Source: Chloroflexus sp. (GTDB taxonomy: Bacteria > Chloroflexota > Anaerolineae > Anaerolineales > Villigracilaceae). From it: a stretch of DNA of 45,518 nucleotides. The position numbers and the translations under genes are program-made. Below, piece by piece: positions 6,616 to 15,459 of the stretch (position 1 is its first letter; each line of letters opens with the position of its first letter). The stretch is from contig DYHT01000014.1 in assembly GCA_020723995.1 (NCBI GenBank), forward strand, positions 1-45,518. The letters are read 5' to 3'. The notes under the pieces were generated by a model, which worked only from the letters and a program-made list of their open reading frames with translations, was not told the origin of the DNA and did no database searches.

Positions 6616-7293
6616 ATGGAGATAAAGGAATTAATCGGGCAAAACCCTGTCTTTGCCGGTTTATCCGGGAACGATCGGGAAAGATTGTTACAACAGGCGA
6701 TCCTGCGCAAATACGAGAAGGGCGAATATCTTACCCATGCGGGAGACCTCTGGCCTTTCCTGTTTTTCCTTCTGGAAGGCTCCATCAGTGCAGTAAAGGA
6801 ATCCGCGGAAGGTCGCAGTTTTGTGGCGACATCTTTCAAGCCGGGCGAAGTTTTCTGGGGCGTTTCGTTTTTTTATCCTGATTTGCCGATGCCAGTTGCC
6901 CTGAAGGTGGATTTGCCGGGCAATATTCTTCTATGGCCCAGGGAGCAAATATTGTCTTTTCTCCTGGAAAATGGGCTGATGTCCTGGGAACTGTGCCGGC
7001 TGATGATCCGCCGGATGTTGCGCGCCAGCGAAATCATCGAGACACTGGCGTTTCAACCAGTTGCCGGCCGCCTGGCCCGCCTTTTGGTGGACATCTCGCT
7101 GGATGATGGGCAAGGCCCGGTTGGCCGCAGCCTGACTCTGGACGACATGGCTGCGCGCATTGGCTCGACGCGGGAGGTGGTCTGCCGGTTCCTGCAACGC
7201 TTTGCTGAGGAGGGGGTGATCAATATTACCCGTACAGAGTTTATCGTTTCGGATCGTGAGCGGTTGATTGAACTGGCGCAAAAGAATAAATGA
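6616..7293 (+). CDS. Crp/Fnr-family transcriptional regulator
   Basis: Protein of 225 aa. Residues about 10-125 form the cyclic-nucleotide-binding-type sensor beta barrel; residues about 150-222 form the winged helix-turn-helix (LTLDDMAARIGSTREVVCRFLQRF). The recognition helix T185-R186-E187-V-V-C-R191 keeps the Arg, Glu and Arg that in CRP read TGTGA half sites, which agrees with the TGTG-N8-CACA sites nearby. There is no N-terminal cysteine cluster, so it is not an Fe-S FNR; it may sense heme, NO, CO or a nucleotide. Start ATG has GAGG upstream, and a TATAAT at 6592-6597 suggests a promoter. It faces away from the membrane cluster and is its likely regulator. Confidence 0.85.
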   Translation: MEIKELIGQNPVFAGLSGNDRERLLQQAILRKYEKGEYLTHAGDLWPFLFFLLEGSISAVKESAEGRSFVATSFKPGEVFWGVSFFYPDLPMPVALKVDLPGNILLWPREQILSFLLENGLMSWELCRLMIRRMLRASEIIETLAFQPVAGRLARLLVDISLDDGQGPVGRSLTLDDMAARIGSTREVVCRFLQRFAEEGVINITRTEFIVSDRERLIELAQKNK

Positions 7294-7345
7294 GCGCCAG
7301 TCATCTCGACTTTAATAAAAACCATGCACCACTATTAAACAAGGG

Positions 7346-7374
7346 TTGCCAAGTTGTCAATTCACCTTTATAAT
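7346..7374 (+). promoter_or_regulatory. sigma-70-type promoter of rpsA
   Basis: TTGCCA (7346-7351), a 17-base spacer, and a perfect TATAAT (7369-7374), 38 bases upstream of the rpsA start. Because the -35 covers the TTG at 7346, that codon cannot be the rpsA start. Confidence 0.75.
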
Positions 7375-7411
7375 CTCCGCTATCTTTTATAACTCCGGAG
7401 TTACCAAGATT

Positions 7412-8746
7412 ATGGAACAAAACGACGCTCTGTTCGGGCAGCAGGGGGCTTTGCCCGAGAACAATACGCCAGCAGAAGACAATAGAAATATCAATCATAC
7501 CAATATGGAGACTTTGCTCAAGGAAGAGGGATTAACCTTGGATTTCCCAGAACCCGGCGATATCCGTCGCGGTGTGATTGCCAGTATTAGCCCAACACAG
7601 GTTCTGGTCAGCGTCGGGGCAAAATCCGAAGGTGTGATCTCCGGGCGGGAACTGGACCAGATCCCGGCCGAGCAACGTGAGGCCATGCAAGTTGGCATGC
7701 CAATCCATGTCTACGTGTTGTCTTCAGAAGATGCAAATGGCAACATCGTTCTCTCTTACAACCGCGCCCAGGAACAAAAAGGCTGGGAAGAGGTTGAGAA
7801 AATCCTCGAAACGGATGGGATTTTCGAGAGTGCGGTAGAAGGTTATAACAAGGGTGGTTTGATCGTTCTGGTACACGGTTTGCGCGGTTTCGTGCCGGCT
7901 TCCCAGATTGGCATGGCCCGCCGCATGGCAATCACCGGCGAGACGCCAGAACAGCGCTGGGGAAAGATGATCGGCGAACCGATCAGTGTTCGCGTTATCG
8001 AAGTAGACCGTAATCGTCACCGCCTGATCCTTTCAGAGCGAGCTGCCAGCACTGAGACGCGCCAGTCGCTAAAAGAGCGCGTCATCGAAGAACTGAAAGA
8101 GGGTGAAATCCGCACCGGGCGGGTTACCAGCCTGGCCGATTTCGGCGCCTTCATCAATATCAATGGCGCAGACGGCCTGGTGCACCTTTCCGAGATTTCC
8201 TGGGAACGCGTCCAGCACCCCAGCGAAGTGCTCGAAGTCGGCCAGGATGTAACCGTCAAGATCATCAATATTGACCGCGAGAAGAAGCGCATTGGCCTCT
8301 CCCTGCGCGCCCTGGTTGAGGACCCCTGGACAAAGAGGGTCGAGAATTTCAAGGTCGGCCAGTTGGTTGAAGGCGTCATCACCCGCCTGACCAAGTTCGG
8401 CGCCTTCGCCCGTCTGGAAGGCGATGTGGAAGGCTTGATCCACATCTCGGAGATCAGCGAGACACGCATCGAGCACCCCAAAGAACGCCTTCACGAAGGT
8501 GAAGTGGTCACACTGCGCATCATTCGCATTGATCCCGAACAACGCCGCATTGGCCTGAGCTTGCGCAAGGTGGATTCCGGCGCTTACAAGGACCTCGACC
8601 TGGCGGACTTCGACTTGGGGATGAGTGTAGACGGAGCCGTGCTAGATATTCCAATGGAAGAGGCTCCCAAGAAGAAAAGAGCGCCCAAAAAGAAAGCCTC
8701 TGAAAAGAAAACTTCAGAAGACGAAGACCACGAAGATGAAGCCTGA
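7412..8746 (+). CDS. rpsA: 30S ribosomal protein S1
   Basis: Protein of 444 aa from the ATG at 7412 (GGAG 11 bases upstream). It holds four S1 RNA-binding domains at about residues 48-120, 130-215, 228-300 and 313-388. The last two are the most typical: GRVTSLADFGAFININGADGL and GVITRLTKFGAFARLEGDVEG, each closed by RIGLSLR. The C-terminus is a charged Lys/Glu tail. Four domains is usual for S1 outside the proteobacteria. The protein binds mRNA on the small subunit and helps translation initiation. It is a single-gene unit with its own promoter and a terminator at 8753-8780. Confidence 0.95.
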   Translation: MEQNDALFGQQGALPENNTPAEDNRNINHTNMETLLKEEGLTLDFPEPGDIRRGVIASISPTQVLVSVGAKSEGVISGRELDQIPAEQREAMQVGMPIHVYVLSSEDANGNIVLSYNRAQEQKGWEEVEKILETDGIFESAVEGYNKGGLIVLVHGLRGFVPASQIGMARRMAITGETPEQRWGKMIGEPISVRVIEVDRNRHRLILSERAASTETRQSLKERVIEELKEGEIRTGRVTSLADFGAFININGADGLVHLSEISWERVQHPSEVLEVGQDVTVKIINIDREKKRIGLSLRALVEDPWTKRVENFKVGQLVEGVITRLTKFGAFARLEGDVEGLIHISEISETRIEHPKERLHEGEVVTLRIIRIDPEQRRIGLSLRKVDSGAYKDLDLADFDLGMSVDGAVLDIPMEEAPKKKRAPKKKASEKKTSEDEDHEDEA

Positions 8747-8752
8747 TCTCAC

Positions 8753-8780
8753 AAGAGCGCACCTGAGCAGGGCGCTCTTT
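8753..8780 (+). terminator. rho-independent terminator of rpsA
   Basis: Perfect 8-bp stem AAGAGCGC (8753-8760) / GCGCTCTT (8772-8779) with an 11-base loop, followed by T residues, 7 bases after the rpsA stop codon. Confidence 0.75.
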
Positions 8781-8812
8781 TAGTAAACGAGAAAACGGGT
8801 TTCTGAGCCGAT

Positions 8813-9892
8813 ATGCATCTCCTGGTTGACGCCCATGAAGACCTGGCTTGGAACATTCTCACCTTCGGGCGGGATTACACCCGTTCGGCGGCTGAAACGC
8901 GCCAGCGTGAAAAAGGCGCCCCTGCCGTTGAACATAACGGCAACACCCTGCTCGGCTGGCCCGATTACCAGCGTGCCCGCGCCGCAGTCCTCTTCGGCTC
9001 ACTCTTTGCCGCGCCGCTCCGCCGCAAGCAGGACGATTGGGATACGCAGGTATATGCCGATTTTGAGCAAGCTCACCGCCTTTACCGTACCCAGCTTGAG
9101 GCCTATCTTTCCCTGACCGATCGCCAGGCCGATAAATTTCGGTTGATTCAGACGGTGTCTGATCTTGAGGAAGTCGTGTCTGCCTGGGCTGACGAGGCGA
9201 ATACGCCTCCGGTCGGATTGGTGGCGTTGATGGAGGGGGCGGAAGGGGTGCGGACTCCGGCTGAATTGGATGAATGGTGGCAGCTCGGCGTCCGCATCAT
9301 TGGACCGGCTTGGGCTGGCACTCGCTTCTGTGGTGGGACGCGGGAGCCGGGCCCGTTGACCGACGACGGCCGCGCCCTCTTGAGGGGCATGGCTGAGGTA
9401 GGCTTCACGCTGGATCTCAGTCACATGGACGAACTGGCGGCGCGGCAGTCCCTCGATACCTATCCCGGCGCGATCATCGCCAGTCACGCCAACACTGCGG
9501 CGCTCATCCCGGACTACGCAGGCAACCGCCAGCTTGCGGATGCGATCATCAAGGGCATCCTTGAGCGGGAGGGTGTGATCGGTGTGGTGCCTTTCTGCAA
9601 ATTTCTAAATTACGGCTGGAAAAAAGGGGATGTACGCGACGGCCTGACCCTCGAGACGCTGGCCACCCATATTGACCACATCTGCCAGATGGCCGGGAAT
9701 GCCCGTCACGCCGGCCTCGGCAGCGATTTTGATGGCGGCTTTGGGTTGGAAGCCGCGCCGGCCGACGTGGACACGATTGCCGATTTGCAGAAACTTGACT
9801 CTATCCTGGCAGCCAGAGGTTACAATAAGGATGACATTGCCGCGATCCTCGGCGGAAATTGGCTGCGCCATCTTGCCGAAGGCCTTCCGTGA
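8813..9892 (+). CDS. membrane (renal) dipeptidase family M19
   Basis: Protein of 359 aa, normal length for the M19 family of zinc dipeptidases. Metal-ligand motifs are present: D6-A-H8-E-D10 near the start, EGAEGV in the middle, SHANTAAL, and GSDFDGGFG near the C-terminus. No signal peptide, so it is likely cytoplasmic. The family cleaves dipeptides, including D-amino-acid-containing ones. The stop TGA overlaps a GTG of the next gene (GTGA), suggesting translational coupling to a small membrane protein. Confidence 0.9.
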   Translation: MHLLVDAHEDLAWNILTFGRDYTRSAAETRQREKGAPAVEHNGNTLLGWPDYQRARAAVLFGSLFAAPLRRKQDDWDTQVYADFEQAHRLYRTQLEAYLSLTDRQADKFRLIQTVSDLEEVVSAWADEANTPPVGLVALMEGAEGVRTPAELDEWWQLGVRIIGPAWAGTRFCGGTREPGPLTDDGRALLRGMAEVGFTLDLSHMDELAARQSLDTYPGAIIASHANTAALIPDYAGNRQLADAIIKGILEREGVIGVVPFCKFLNYGWKKGDVRDGLTLETLATHIDHICQMAGNARHAGLGSDFDGGFGLEAAPADVDTIADLQKLDSILAARGYNKDDIAAILGGNWLRHLAEGLP

Positions 9893-10431
9893 GCGAATTT
9901 GCCCGCATGACAACCTCTAAAAAGACCAAATCTCTCTCTTCCGATACCACACCCGAAGCGGTGCAACCTTCCCGGTTTCGGATGCGATTCGGTTTGGCCA
10001 CGACCCTATTGGGTATGATCGTTTTCCTGATTGGAGCGCGGCCGGCGATATTCTTCCTGGATCGCAGCCTGGATGTTGGCTTCATTCAGATTGCCGTCTT
10101 CCTGGTTGGCCTGGCGTTGATCTGCCTGGGCGGAAATATCAGCCTGATGGTTTTTTGGCGTAACGGCCAGCGCAGCATAGCAGCCGATATCGGCCAGCGC
10201 CTGATCGCCACGGGTTATGTCATTGCGGTTTTCTCCGGTATGGCAGACATATTCGGTTTGGGTACGCGGCCGCCACCTGTTTATGTGCCCTACTTTGGTC
10301 CTTTGCAAGCGATCGGCGTTGAGATCGGTGAGGTGATCATTTTGGTGGGGTTTCTACTGCTGGCCCCATTTTTCAGAGGACGATCTAAGTCTGAAAGGTC
10401 GGAGGAAAAGCAGATTCGTAAGCAGCAATGA
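9889..10431 (+). CDS. small membrane protein of unknown function
   Basis: Protein of 180 aa if translation starts at GTG 9889 (overlapping the dipeptidase stop as GTGA), or 174 aa from ATG 9907. A polar N-terminus of about 35 residues is followed by four hydrophobic segments (LLGMIVFLIGARPAIFFL, IAVFLVGLALICLGG, GYVIAVFSGMADIFG, VGFLLLAPFF) and a basic tail rich in Lys, Arg and Glu. I do not recognise the family. Its 3' end overlaps, tail to tail, the remnant of an epimerase gene on the other strand. Confidence 0.7.
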   Translation: MSEFARMTTSKKTKSLSSDTTPEAVQPSRFRMRFGLATTLLGMIVFLIGARPAIFFLDRSLDVGFIQIAVFLVGLALICLGGNISLMVFWRNGQRSIAADIGQRLIATGYVIAVFSGMADIFGLGTRPPPVYVPYFGPLQAIGVEIGEVIILVGFLLLAPFFRGRSKSERSEEKQIRKQQ

Positions 10432-10590
10432 TCGTATCCCACAAACTGTTTGCCTGGTTGTCAATGGTACAGCGTGCTGGATCGTCCTCATGCCAGGCGA
10501 TTGCATGGCGGACACCTTGCCCCGCTCCAAGGCCAGTTCAGAGCAGGCCGAGCTGATCAGGCCGCTGCCGCCGATGAATAAGACTTTCAT
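10385..10590 (-). pseudogene. NAD-dependent epimerase/dehydratase remnant (head and tail only)
   Basis: From the ATG at 10590 the frame reads MKVLFIGGSGLISSACSELA, a typical N-terminal NAD-binding GGxGxI segment of a short-chain epimerase. After about 24 codons the match stops. Eight bases later, in another frame, a sequence reading AIAWHEDDPARCTIDNQANS and then LWDTIIAAYESAF looks like the C-terminus of the same family, closing with TAG at 10387-10385. More than 200 internal codons are missing and the frames disagree, so it is a decayed gene. It is the last relic downstream of the ALDH16 gene, probably a former operon member. Confidence 0.65.
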
Positions 10591-10598
10591 ATCGTTAT

Positions 10599-13070
10599 TT
10601 ATTCTCCAGTCGGCACCCAGATGTTTTTCACCTGCGTGGCCTCGTGCAGGAATTCGTGACCTTCGCCCTGTGCGCGGCTCATCCAGTCGCGCGGGATGCC
10701 GTAGTTGACCCACGTTCGCTTCATGTTGGCGGCGGACTCGTTCTCGACGTGGTAACTGCCCTCGGCTGAACCGAAGTACCAGACCGAGTCCACATCTTCG
10801 TGCTGAACAAGCGTCTTGACCAAGTGGTCGCGGTCGCCTGTGACGATGTTGACCACGCCGTCAGGCACATCGGAGGTATCCAACACCTGATAGAAGTCCG
10901 TCGCGCTCAAGGGGAATTGCTGGCTCGGAATCATCACCACCGTGTTGCCGCGTGCAATGGCAGGAGCCATCAGCGAGACGAAGCCCAGCAGCGGGAACTC
11001 ATCCGGACAGGCGATGCCAATCACGCCGACCGGCTCGTTAATCGCAACAGTGATGCCGCGCAGGGTGGTCTCCTGCACGCTGCCGCCGTATTTGTCGGCC
11101 CAGGCGGCGTAGGTGAACAGGCGCTGCACAGCCGCGTCCACTTCGGCCTGTGCGGACTTTCGTGTGCGTCCCGTCATACCTGCTCTGAGCGAAGCCGAAG
11201 AGTCGACGATACGCTTGACGAACTCCGCATTGCGCGCATCCAGATTTTCGGTGATGAAGTACAAAATCTGCGAACGGTTGAATCCATGCCGCATCGCCCA
11301 GCCTGGCTTGGACAAATGCGCGGCGTGCGCCGCCTCCACCGCGTCGCGAATGTCCTTGCGGTTGCCGTCGCCGACCTGCCCGACAATCTTGCCCTTCGCG
11401 CCAATAACAGTGATAGTGTATGCGCCATCGGGACGAACCTGTTTGCCGCCGATGTACATCTTCGGGGTGCGGTCAACGGGTGGTAATTGGCGTCCGTTGG
11501 CGCGTTCAGTTGTCGGCATGGCAGGACGCGCAGGGATGTGCTCGCCCCAGGTTGACTTCGTTCCTTCGGCAGGAGTCTCAAAATCGGGTCGCGGTCGTTC
11601 CATCCAAATCGGGCGGACGTATTCGAACAAGCCTTCCTTGCCGCCTTCGCGACCAAATCCCGACTCGCGATAACCACCGAAGCCCGAAGCGCCGTCAAAT
11701 AGATTCGTGCAATTGACCCACACCGAACCCGCTTTGATTTTGCTCGCTACATCCAGCGCGAGATTGATGTTGTCACTCCACACACTCGCGGCGAGTCCAT
11801 AGCGCGTGTTGTTCGCCAGTTCAATCGCCTCCGCAGGCGTGCGGAAGGTTAGCGAAACCAACACAGGTCCAAAGATTTCCTCTTGAACGGTAGCCGCTGC
11901 GGGGTCTAAACCAGTAAGAAGCGTGGGCTTGTAGAAGAGACCCTTTTCGGGCAGTTTGATGTTCGGCTGATAACATTCGGCGCCTTCGCTTATGCCCGTC
12001 TTGACCCAACTGTCAATCGTCTCCCATTGCGACTTGTCCACGATGGCGCCCATGTCAATCGCCTTGTCGAGCGGGTCGCCGACGCGCATGTGTTCCATGC
12101 GGGCTTTTAATTTTTGGATAAACTTCCCTGCGACATTTTCCTGGACTATGAGCCTTGATCCCGCGCAACAGACCTGACCCTGATTAAACCAAATCGCATC
12201 CACCACCCCTTCAATTGCTCCGTCCAAATCGGCATCGTCAAACACGACAAATGGACTCTTGCCCCCCAACTCCAGCGACAGTTTCTTGCCGGAGCCGGCC
12301 GTCTGGCGGCGCAGGACGCGGCCCACGTCGGTTGAACCCGTGAAAGCGATCTTGTCCACATCGGGATGAGTGACGATCATCTCGCCGGCCTTGCTGCTGC
12401 CGGTGAGGATGTTGACCACGCCGGGCGGAAGTCCCGCCTCGGCGACGATCTCGGCAAACAGCAACGCCGAGAGACGCGTGTACGAAGCCGGCTTGAGGAC
12501 AACCGTGTTGCCCATCGCAATCGCAGGCGCGATCTTCCACGCCAGCATCAACAGCGGGAAGTTCCACGGGATGATTTGTCCCACCACGCCGACAGGCTGA
12601 TAATCGCGCAATTCGGTTGCCATCAACTGCGCCCAACCCGCGTAATAATAAAAGTGACGTGCAAGCAAAGGCACATCAATATCGCGCGACTCGCGGATGG
12701 GCTTGCCGTTGTCCATCGACTCGAGCACGGCCAGCAGGCGATGATGTTTCTGGACGTTGCGGGCGATGGCGTACATGTAGCGGGCGCGCACCAGACCGGG
12801 GGTCCGGCTCCAGGTCCCGAAGGCGAGGCGGGCCGCGGCGACGGCCGCGTCCACGTCCTTTTGCCCGGCCTGGAGCGTCTCGCCGAGCGCTTCGCCAGTG
12901 GCGGGATTGTAACTGGTGTAATATTTTGCGTCCTTCGGCGTGACCCACTGGTTGTTGATGAACAGCCCGAACTTGCGCCCGTGCTCATCCAGCCATGCAT
13001 TGACCGCGGCCGGGGATTCGGGCGCGGGGCCGTAGTCCATGGTTTTGAAGAGGTCGAGGAGGGTGGTCAT
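10599..13070 (-). CDS. aldehyde dehydrogenase, ALDH16 type (two ALDH domains)
   Basis: Protein of 823 aa with two tandem ALDH domains. Domain 1 (about 35-505) is complete: PWN170, K193, GSTDVG (245-250), general base E267 in LELGG, and nucleophile C301 in GQVCCAGSR. Domain 2 (about 530-820) has the cofactor-domain pattern (PVGVIGIACPDEFPLL, ARGNTVVMIPS, GVVNIVTGD) but no Glu or Cys active site and ends soon after. This layout is the ALDH16 family. It oxidises an aldehyde to the acid with NAD(P). deoC, which makes acetaldehyde, lies upstream on the same strand with an island between, so acetaldehyde is a plausible substrate (inference). An inserted repeat lies at 11171-11206. Start ATG 13070 has GGAG inside the end of the upstream restriction gene. 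Confidence 0.88.
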   Translation of the reverse strand: MTTLLDLFKTMDYGPAPESPAAVNAWLDEHGRKFGLFINNQWVTPKDAKYYTSYNPATGEALGETLQAGQKDVDAAVAAARLAFGTWSRTPGLVRARYMYAIARNVQKHHRLLAVLESMDNGKPIRESRDIDVPLLARHFYYYAGWAQLMATELRDYQPVGVVGQIIPWNFPLLMLAWKIAPAIAMGNTVVLKPASYTRLSALLFAEIVAEAGLPPGVVNILTGSSKAGEMIVTHPDVDKIAFTGSTDVGRVLRRQTAGSGKKLSLELGGKSPFVVFDDADLDGAIEGVVDAIWFNQGQVCCAGSRLIVQENVAGKFIQKLKARMEHMRVGDPLDKAIDMGAIVDKSQWETIDSWVKTGISEGAECYQPNIKLPEKGLFYKPTLLTGLDPAAATVQEEIFGPVLVSLTFRTPAEAIELANNTRYGLAASVWSDNINLALDVASKIKAGSVWVNCTNLFDGASGFGGYRESGFGREGGKEGLFEYVRPIWMERPRPDFETPAEGTKSTWGEHIPARPAMPTTERANGRQLPPVDRTPKMYIGGKQVRPDGAYTITVIGAKGKIVGQVGDGNRKDIRDAVEAAHAAHLSKPGWAMRHGFNRSQILYFITENLDARNAEFVKRIVDSSASLRAGMTGRTRKSAQAEVDAAVQRLFTYAAWADKYGGSVQETTLRGITVAINEPVGVIGIACPDEFPLLGFVSLMAPAIARGNTVVMIPSQQFPLSATDFYQVLDTSDVPDGVVNIVTGDRDHLVKTLVQHEDVDSVWYFGSAEGSYHVENESAANMKRTWVNYGIPRDWMSRAQGEGHEFLHEATQVKNIWVPTGE
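11171..11206. repeat. in-frame interspersed repeat inside ALDH16
   Basis: Plus-strand sequence CCCGTCATACCTGCTCTGAG then CGAAGCCGAAGAGTCGACG matches the genome's gtcattctgagcgaagcgaagaatc repeat. It is read in the gene as DSSASLRAGMTGR in domain 2, where ALDH16 relatives would be shorter. Confidence 0.55.
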
Positions 13071-13073
13071 AAC

Positions 13074-14213
13074 TTACTCCATATTCAACACTTGCTGTCG
13101 TATTTCCTGCCAGGCTTGCAAATGTTCTCTCTTGATGGCACTGGCGCGTTTGTATTCAAACTCCAGCCATTTGGTGTATTCATCCACAAATCGTTGAGGA
13201 TGGCTCACCAAGCGCATGTAATATTTCAGCGATGGGATAACGCCGTTGACGACAATCTCGCAAGGATGGACTTTCTTGTATTTTTCGATTTCCCGCGCAA
13301 CCGAATCGTAATCATCAAAGTTTGGTTCGTTGGTTGTCAGAATGTAATATCTGTTGATCGAAGTGGGTTTGATTTTCCGATATGCAATTCCAATGGTATC
13401 GGCAGTAATCGGCTTATTGTGTTTGATCTCGATTGCTTCAAAGCAAAAGCCGTCGGGGTTCTTTACTTCAATATCTCCCAAGGCCTTCGAGCGAGAATCG
13501 GGGCTGGTATGCGATTCGAGAGGCGCAAGAATTTTGCCCTCGTACTTTTTCACATCGGACATGAGTAAATTGTAAACCGAGTAAATTGCCACCACAGGGA
13601 GGCGCGCAGTTCCAGCAACGCTGTAATCATATCGAATGTGCTGGCTGACCGCTTCTATAATTCGGGCGATTGTCAAATCACTAATAACTTCAACTCTTGC
13701 CAAAAGCGCTTCGTCTCCTGTCGAGACTGCGAACATCAAGGCCATCAGCGCGTCGAGAATTTTTGGAGCCGCATTGCGTTTTGTCTCTAACAACTCCAGG
13801 ACATTCAGGAAAGCAACTTTCAAATCTTGATTTCTGATGTTGCCAGGATAAGAACGATCATAGGGTCGTGGTTGCTCCAAAGAACGGGTCAACCACGCGC
13901 TTTCCGCCATTGCAAAATGAGGAAACTTGCTTTTCAAAAACGGCGTGACGTATTTCGTATCGAAGGTTCTTCCAGAATAGCCGCCGTCCATGTGATCCTG
14001 GTGTTTGCGAATATCCTGGGATGGCGCGAGAATTTTATAGGCCGCCGAGGTCAACACGACACCCAAAACGCCTTTTTGGGATTCGGCCTGCTCGACAATC
14101 AGCGTCAAATCCCTGGCGCATTTTTTAGGGAGTGCCGACAAAAACGATTCGAGAGGCTTTCCCTTTGCGTTTTCGTAGGCGCTTTCCAAAATTTCAATCG
14201 GCTTTTGCTTCAT
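13074..14213 (-). CDS. type II restriction endonuclease (PD-(D/E)xK type)
   Basis: Protein of 379 aa. The catalytic core of PD-(D/E)xK nucleases is visible as D247 (ALGDIEVKN) followed by E262-I-K264 (FEAIEIKHNKP). A conserved-looking N-terminal block QDIRKHQDHMDGGYSGRTFD ...TPFLK... AESAWLTRSLEQP is probably part of specificity or dimer contacts; it faintly recalls the SacI family but I cannot assign it. It overlaps the upstream methyltransferase by 20 bases, the usual arrangement of a restriction-modification pair. Its stop lies 3 bases before the ALDH16 start. Recognition sequence unknown. Confidence 0.75.
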   Translation of the reverse strand: MKQKPIEILESAYENAKGKPLESFLSALPKKCARDLTLIVEQAESQKGVLGVVLTSAAYKILAPSQDIRKHQDHMDGGYSGRTFDTKYVTPFLKSKFPHFAMAESAWLTRSLEQPRPYDRSYPGNIRNQDLKVAFLNVLELLETKRNAAPKILDALMALMFAVSTGDEALLARVEVISDLTIARIIEAVSQHIRYDYSVAGTARLPVVAIYSVYNLLMSDVKKYEGKILAPLESHTSPDSRSKALGDIEVKNPDGFCFEAIEIKHNKPITADTIGIAYRKIKPTSINRYYILTTNEPNFDDYDSVAREIEKYKKVHPCEIVVNGVIPSLKYYMRLVSHPQRFVDEYTKWLEFEYKRASAIKREHLQAWQEIRQQVLNME

Positions 14214-15285
14214 TGTTTCGCTCCCACAAGGATAGTTGGTGTTTAATGCCGCTTATGCGTTTTTGGGCAAAGTCGCAGTATTCCTGGCTTATATCAAAAC
14301 CGATGTAAACACGCTCGGTTTTGAATGCTGCAACCGCCGTTGAGCCAGAGCCAATAAATGGATCAAGCACAATATCGCCGCGTTGTGTCAGGAGTTTTAT
14401 GAACTCTTCCACAATTTGAACTGGATAGATCGCGGGGTGAGGGCAGTTCTTCAAAGATTCAACTGGTGTCGTGATGACATCCTTTTTTAATGGGTTTCCA
14501 TAAATCCGAATTATGGTAAACCCATTTTTATCCAATTGGATTTTCCTGCCGCCATCCTGTCCGCCAAAAGGCTCGGAGTGGATCCCGCGTATTTTCATTC
14601 GGAAGCCCTGAACTTCGCCGTTCCTGACTTCTTCGATGACTTCTTCCAACGCGTCGCGCGCCATTTCCTTTTGCTTTGGCGTGAGTTGAGATTGCTCGAT
14701 CAAAGAAAAATACTTTTTTCCCACATTCTCGCCCGCGCCGTTGCCGTTCGTTTTCACTTCTTCGGTTGGTTTGAGAAACTCGTCAAGGTAATATTTGTAT
14801 TCCTGCGATTTCACAAAATGGAAGAATGGCTCGGTGCTGCTAACAAGACGACGCTTGAATTGTCGAGGGGTCGGATTGGTCTTAACCCATGTCACATTGT
14901 TTACCAAGATAACGCCGCATTGCTCGGTCGCGGCAATGGCAAAGCGATAGGGCATCAGCAACAGGCTGCTGTCCTCGTATTTATCCCCGACGTTGAACAC
15001 AATACTCCCTGTCGGTTTGATGACGCGAACGCACTCACGAAAAATTTTCATGAGCGCTGAAACATAATCTTCGGCGCGTTTCTCGTTGCCAATGCCGCCG
15101 CCATCGTACTCGCGTTGCTGGAAATATGGCGGCGACGTAATGATTAAATCAATACTATTCGCGGGAATTTTTTGGAGCAACTCCTCACTGTCACCGCAAA
15201 CGATGTCATTCCAAAACGACAATCCTGCTGGACGATTGACGGCATAAGGCACTAAGGCTTGTTCGCTTATCTTTTTTCTTGGCAT
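14194..15285 (-). CDS. type II DNA methyltransferase, beta class (N4-cytosine or N6-adenine)
   Basis: Protein of 363 aa. Catalytic motif IV is DLIITSPPYFQQREYDGG near residue 50; the AdoMet-binding motif I, DPFIGSGSTAVAAF, is near the C-terminus. This order (IV before I) defines the beta class, and SPPY is most common in N4-cytosine enzymes. The long middle region (about 150-290) would hold target recognition. It protects host DNA from the nuclease encoded immediately downstream with a 20-base overlap. The ribosome site is weak (GAG). It is the first gene of the pair on the minus strand. Confidence 0.9.
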   Translation of the reverse strand: MPRKKISEQALVPYAVNRPAGLSFWNDIVCGDSEELLQKIPANSIDLIITSPPYFQQREYDGGGIGNEKRAEDYVSALMKIFRECVRVIKPTGSIVFNVGDKYEDSSLLLMPYRFAIAATEQCGVILVNNVTWVKTNPTPRQFKRRLVSSTEPFFHFVKSQEYKYYLDEFLKPTEEVKTNGNGAGENVGKKYFSLIEQSQLTPKQKEMARDALEEVIEEVRNGEVQGFRMKIRGIHSEPFGGQDGGRKIQLDKNGFTIIRIYGNPLKKDVITTPVESLKNCPHPAIYPVQIVEEFIKLLTQRGDIVLDPFIGSGSTAVAAFKTERVYIGFDISQEYCDFAQKRISGIKHQLSLWERNNEAKAD

Positions 15286-15337
15286 AGTTTTCTCGTAGAA
15301 TTATATCAGTCGGCTTACCGATTAATTTCTCTTATCT

Positions 15338-15365
15338 CATCGGCATGTGATGTTTCGCGGCGTAG
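15338..15365 (-). repeat. copy A of the deoC 3' end (28 bases)
   Basis: Twenty-eight bases identical to 17815-17842, the last codons of deoC (residues YAAKHHMPM). No other deoC sequence is present here. It lies between the restriction-modification pair and the orphan antitoxin, exactly where a toxin gene would be expected, and may mark an integration or recombination junction. Confidence 0.7.
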
Positions 15366-15459
15366 ACCTGGACAGGTTTTATGCGCGCCGCGGCGGGCGA
15401 GAGTCCATGCGGGGAAGGTGGGGAGGGATGATGGGGCATGGGAGAAAACCCGTCAGTTT

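Noticed and set aside
7346-7411. Upstream TTG start for rpsA
   Set aside because: The region is the promoter itself (-35 and -10), so it cannot be in the transcript.
12366-13568. 400-codon plus-strand open frame over ALDH16 and the restriction gene
   Set aside because: Antisense to convincing genes and spans two unrelated ones; high GC keeps such frames open.
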